DNA from: Verrucomicrobiaceae bacterium
Lineage (GTDB): Bacteria > Verrucomicrobiota > Verrucomicrobiia > Verrucomicrobiales > Akkermansiaceae
Assembly: GCA_027484055.1 (NCBI GenBank)
Contig: JAIXQH010000008.1
Location: 62,001 to 126,000, forward strand
Direction of reading: 5' to 3'
Length of the DNA: 64,000 nt
Part shown: one piece after another, positions 62,588 through 64,000 of the stretch
Position numbering within the stretch: the stretch's first letter is position 1
Layout: the number at the start of each line of letters is the position of its first letter
Notes under the pieces: generated by a model
The model's input: the letters and a program-made list of their open reading frames with translations, nothing else
Databases searched by the model: none
What the model was told of the DNA's origin: nothing
Program-made: the position numbers and the translations under genes

Positions 62588-63319
62588 TTACGGTCGATTC
62601 CAAAATGTTGCATCGATCCACGACGTGTCATCCGAATGCTCGTGATGCATCCTTACGGAGACGCAGAGGCGGTCCGTCTCCCATTGAAATATATCGCGGA
62701 CTGCGGCGTCGAGGGTGCTGGTGTGTGTCTTGGATGAGAAATTACACTTGATGCTGTGATCCTTTAGCCATTGATCGATTCCCGCTTTGACGTCGGCTGA
62801 GTCCTTCGTGGTGACGTAACTGACGCTCTGGTATTGAATCTCAAGATTGTCGTCGAGGGATTGAGTGAATGAAACAGCTCCCTTTAGTCCCTTCTCATCG
62901 GGAACCGGAAAATCTCTTACCAAACCGGAGACTGGCATTGGGAAGCTATCGGCATCCGGGGAGGTTCTGGTCCAAAGTCCATCTTCGGGCCTACGGGTCG
63001 AAGAAATAGAATGCGCAAAACGACATGTGGTGCAAATGACTTCACGTGTTGGGGAATCATTGCTAATGCAACATCCTCCTGAAACGAATTCCAAATTCTC
63101 AACTTTCTTGTTCCATTCTTCAGCGGCATCTCCCTTGAAAGGCGGCAGTCCATACGAAATCGGGACTTCTTTCAAAGTCGTGTGCCCACTTGGGCACTTC
63201 TGTAACGACTTAGCTGTAGGCTCAGGAGCAATCGGCTTGCCGACCGGCGCGGTAGCATGACGACGGCAAGCAGGATGCACCAGCAGTGCTAGCGCGAGGA
63301 CTGGTATTGAGAATTTCAT
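62588..63319 (-). CDS. Hypothetical exported protein, possible lipoprotein
   Basis: A 243-residue protein from ATG 63319 with a signal sequence (MKFSIPVLALALLVHPACRR; a Cys follows the hydrophobic core, compatible with a lipobox HPAC). The body carries Cys pairs (SGGCCISND, CTTCRFA) and ends in aromatic-rich sequence. No family recognised. Confidence 0.6.
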   Translation of the reverse strand: MKFSIPVLALALLVHPACRRHATAPVGKPIAPEPTAKSLQKCPSGHTTLKEVPISYGLPPFKGDAAEEWNKKVENLEFVSGGCCISNDSPTREVICTTCRFAHSISSTRRPEDGLWTRTSPDADSFPMPVSGLVRDFPVPDEKGLKGAVSFTQSLDDNLEIQYQSVSYVTTKDSADVKAGIDQWLKDHSIKCNFSSKTHTSTLDAAVRDIFQWETDRLCVSVRMHHEHSDDTSWIDATFWNRP

Positions 63320-63415
63320 TATATGCCCAACGTAGAGTGGTGGCACCGGCGAGGGGGAGCCCGAATTCGGATTGAGACGTTATCGCCGGTTGCCACTCAC
63401 GGCTTGATAGCCGTC

Positions 63416-63754
63416 TTAATTCCTGGCGGCGTAGAGTTCGAGATTGAAGCCGCACTCCGAAGCCAACCTGATAAGCGACGGGGCAAGAACGATTGGATCG
63501 TGCTCAAGCAGATCAAATGTGAGATGGAGAGTGTAATCAACGCTTCCTTCGGAGAGCCTCTGTAGTCGAGCGGAATTTGCCTGCAACTGTCGGCATATCC
63601 CGGCAAGTTGGTCGACTTGTTGGTCATCCGGAGTGAAATCAAGCTCAAGAACCCAGAGGCCCAGGTCTGGTCGCGTCAATTCGAACAGCCCGGCCGCTTC
63701 GCTGTCCTTGCGTGTGCATCTTACGAGAGCATTGGTTATGGAGCCGCTCGGCAT
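63416..63754 (-). CDS. Hypothetical protein, DUF4279-like immunity candidate
   Basis: A protein of 112 residues (ATG 63754; a TTG at 63763 adds three). It contains LWVLELDFTPDDQQVDQLAGI, DYTLHLTFDL and APSLIRLASECGFNLELYA, a pattern similar to DUF4279-type proteins found as immunity proteins. The protein entering from the right edge ends only 33 bases upstream, which fits a toxin-immunity pair. Confidence 0.55.
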   Translation of the reverse strand: MPSGSITNALVRCTRKDSEAAGLFELTRPDLGLWVLELDFTPDDQQVDQLAGICRQLQANSARLQRLSEGSVDYTLHLTFDLLEHDPIVLAPSLIRLASECGFNLELYAARN

Positions 63755-63795
63755 GGTCTTCAAATTCTCCGGCTACGTTGAAGGCCTGGCACCAG

Positions 63796-63999
63796 CTACC
63801 GGGAGCGCCCATCCGCTTCAGGTTCAGGTTTCTGACTACCCTCCGACTTCGACTGGGGGCGGGTAGCGGGTTGCCCAGTGCCGGCTTGTTCGGTTTTCTT
63901 TTTCTCGCGTGCCGCTCGAAGGAGATCGCTCGCCTGCTTGGTTGGCCCTCCATCCTTACCGAAGACCTCATGATCGTATGTGAGCGTGTTCAGCCAACC
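63796..63999 (-). CDS. C-terminal end of a protein from the right edge
   Basis: On the minus strand the frame is open from the window edge to the stop at 63796-63798, giving GWLNTLTYDHEVFGKDGGPTK then QASDLLRAAREKKKTEQ and a Lys/Ser/Pro-rich tail. The start lies outside the window. No domain is identifiable from 67 residues. Its position directly upstream of small orphan genes suggests a large secreted toxin such as an Rhs-like protein, but this is inference. Confidence 0.5.
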   Translation of the reverse strand, partial: GWLNTLTYDHEVFGKDGGPTKQASDLLRAAREKKKTEQAGTGQPATRPQSKSEGSQKPEPEADGRSR

Positions 64000-64000
64000 T

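Noticed and set aside
63645..63971. A minus-strand frame overlapping the right-edge protein
   Set aside because: It is in a different frame, is rich in Arg and Pro, and conflicts with the more protein-like frame ending at 63796.

Overview
The window reads as chromosomal DNA of a Verrucomicrobiota bacterium, most likely of the Verrucomicrobiaceae/Akkermansiaceae group. This is inferred from gene content, not from a marker search: a DUF1501 protein paired with a PPC-domain secreted protein, Gfo/Idh/MocA and DUF1080 proteins with export signals, a PEP-CTERM protein, a TIGR03790-type protein, a DUF2851 protein, a TPR-containing kinase-like membrane protein and many Gly/Pro/Thr-rich secreted proteins. 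The base composition is fairly GC-rich, except in the accessory stretches.

Layout. 1-9.7 kb is core: cell-wall amidase, NAD(P)HX repair enzyme, PII protein, MscL, a deoC/aldehyde dehydrogenase pair for deoxyribose breakdown, a zinc-binding ABC-transporter protein and a Rep/UvrD helicase. 9.7-14.3 kb is a repeat-rich accessory stretch with few genes. It holds a 12-bp array, a hexanucleotide array coding for a Pro-Thr tail, a 42-bp array of hairpins and a 133-bp array of palindromic units. 14.3-31 kb is mostly core and lineage-specific: a sugar isomerase/epimerase, PEP-CTERM protein, RlmI-type methyltransferase, UbiA-like enzyme, SufE-TerC pair, kinase-like TPR protein, DUF1501/PPC pair, GreAB-like factor, ArsC/Spx-like protein, TIGR03790, DUF2851 and ThiS. 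It ends at a tRNA-Asn gene.

31.1-36.5 kb is a decaying defence/toxin island directly downstream of tRNA-Asn. It holds a VapBC pair whose toxin carries two tandem stop codons. It also holds an MmeI-like methyltransferase/restriction gene whose N- and C-terminal parts survive but whose middle is replaced by a second restriction-type module (a truncated C5-cytosine methyltransferase, an HNH nuclease, an XRE regulator and another HNH-like protein). A translationally coupled small-protein/polyvalent-kinase-like pair lies between two imperfect copies of the MmeI 3' end. Two different palindromic elements sit in frame inside the MmeI-like fragments, and one of them belongs to the same family as the 133-bp array 18 kb away.

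36.5-61 kb returns to core genes: thioredoxin, a MocA/DUF1080/rhamnose-mutarotase group for sugar metabolism, two convergent secreted cyclophilin-like proteins, recF, infC (probably with an ATC start), a HAD phosphatase, HiPIP, ftsY, a beta-propeller protein, gcvT-gcvH, pgsA, gnd, a metal-uptake locus (small Cys protein, TonB receptor, PepSY protein) and agmatine deiminase. 61-64 kb is again accessory: a series of small minus-strand orphan proteins directly downstream of a protein that enters from the right edge, an arrangement that recalls a polymorphic toxin with immunity genes.
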